NCBI GenBank assembly: GCA_002842195.1
Contig: PHCL01000062.1
Coordinates: 1 to 7,378, forward strand
DNA length: 7,378 bases
Origin: Betaproteobacteria bacterium HGW-Betaproteobacteria-20
GTDB taxonomy: Bacteria > Pseudomonadota > Gammaproteobacteria > Burkholderiales > Methylophilaceae
Direction of reading: 5' to 3'
The notes under the pieces: model-generated
The model's database searches: none
Seen by the model: the letters and a program-made list of their open reading frames with translations, nothing else
Told to the model about the DNA's origin: nothing
Position numbers and translations under genes: made by a program
Part shown: one piece after another, positions 7,353 through 7,378 of the stretch
Position numbering within the stretch: position 1 is the stretch's first letter
Layout: each line of letters opens with the position of its first letter

Positions 7353-7378
7353 AAAGGCGCATTAATTAATGCGCCTTT
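7353..7378 (-). terminator. Probable rho-independent terminator of the gene upstream (outside the window)
   Basis: AAAGGCGCATTAA (7353-7365) is followed directly by its exact reverse complement TTAATGCGCCTTT (7366-7378), and the palindrome may extend past the window edge. On the minus strand the hairpin is followed by TTTTTATTG, giving a GC-containing stem with a U-rich tail. It most likely ends transcription of a minus-strand gene to the right. Only 16 nt separate it from the transporter ATG, so it could also act as an attenuator for that gene. The A-rich sequence on the other side means it might work on both strands. Confidence 0.7.

Overview
The window is the front end of a respiratory complex I (NADH:quinone oxidoreductase) operon, read entirely on the minus strand, so gene order runs from high to low coordinates. 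The order is nuoA, nuoB, nuoC, nuoD, nuoE, nuoF and the first 428 codons of nuoG, which leaves the window at base 1. Upstream of nuoA, also on the minus strand, lies one unrelated gene for a Bcr/CflA-type major facilitator drug-efflux transporter. A palindromic terminator-like hairpin sits at the right edge of the window. There are no rRNA or tRNA genes, CRISPR arrays or recognisable transposase genes.

The organism looks like a betaproteobacterium of modest GC content (below half by eye). NuoA, NuoB and NuoD have the proteobacterial/mitochondrial form, nuoC and nuoD are separate genes, and NuoG lacks the extra N7 cluster cysteines of the E. coli/Thermus type. A low-GC group such as Methylophilaceae is possible, but this is inferred from memory of protein sequences and not proven.

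The genes work as one machine. NuoE, NuoF and NuoG form the NADH-oxidising arm (FMN, N1a, N3, N1b, N4, N5). NuoB, NuoC and NuoD form the quinone-reducing module (N2 cluster and quinone pocket). NuoA is the first membrane subunit. The remaining subunits (normally nuoH to nuoN) would be expected to the left of base 1. Junctions are very tight: A/B 4 nt gap, B/C 4 nt gap, C/D 8 nt overlap, E/F 1 nt overlap, F/G 14 nt overlap. The exception is D/E, where 118 nt separate the genes. That gap holds a strong inverted repeat flanked by an 8-bp direct repeat, which looks like a small insertion into a formerly 20-nt gap.

The 234-nt stretch between the transporter gene and nuoA holds a perfect 33-nt AT-rich palindrome and a second inverted repeat just beside it, in the presumed nuo leader or promoter. 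I see no undescribed multi-gene system here. The noncoding elements are the most interesting part.
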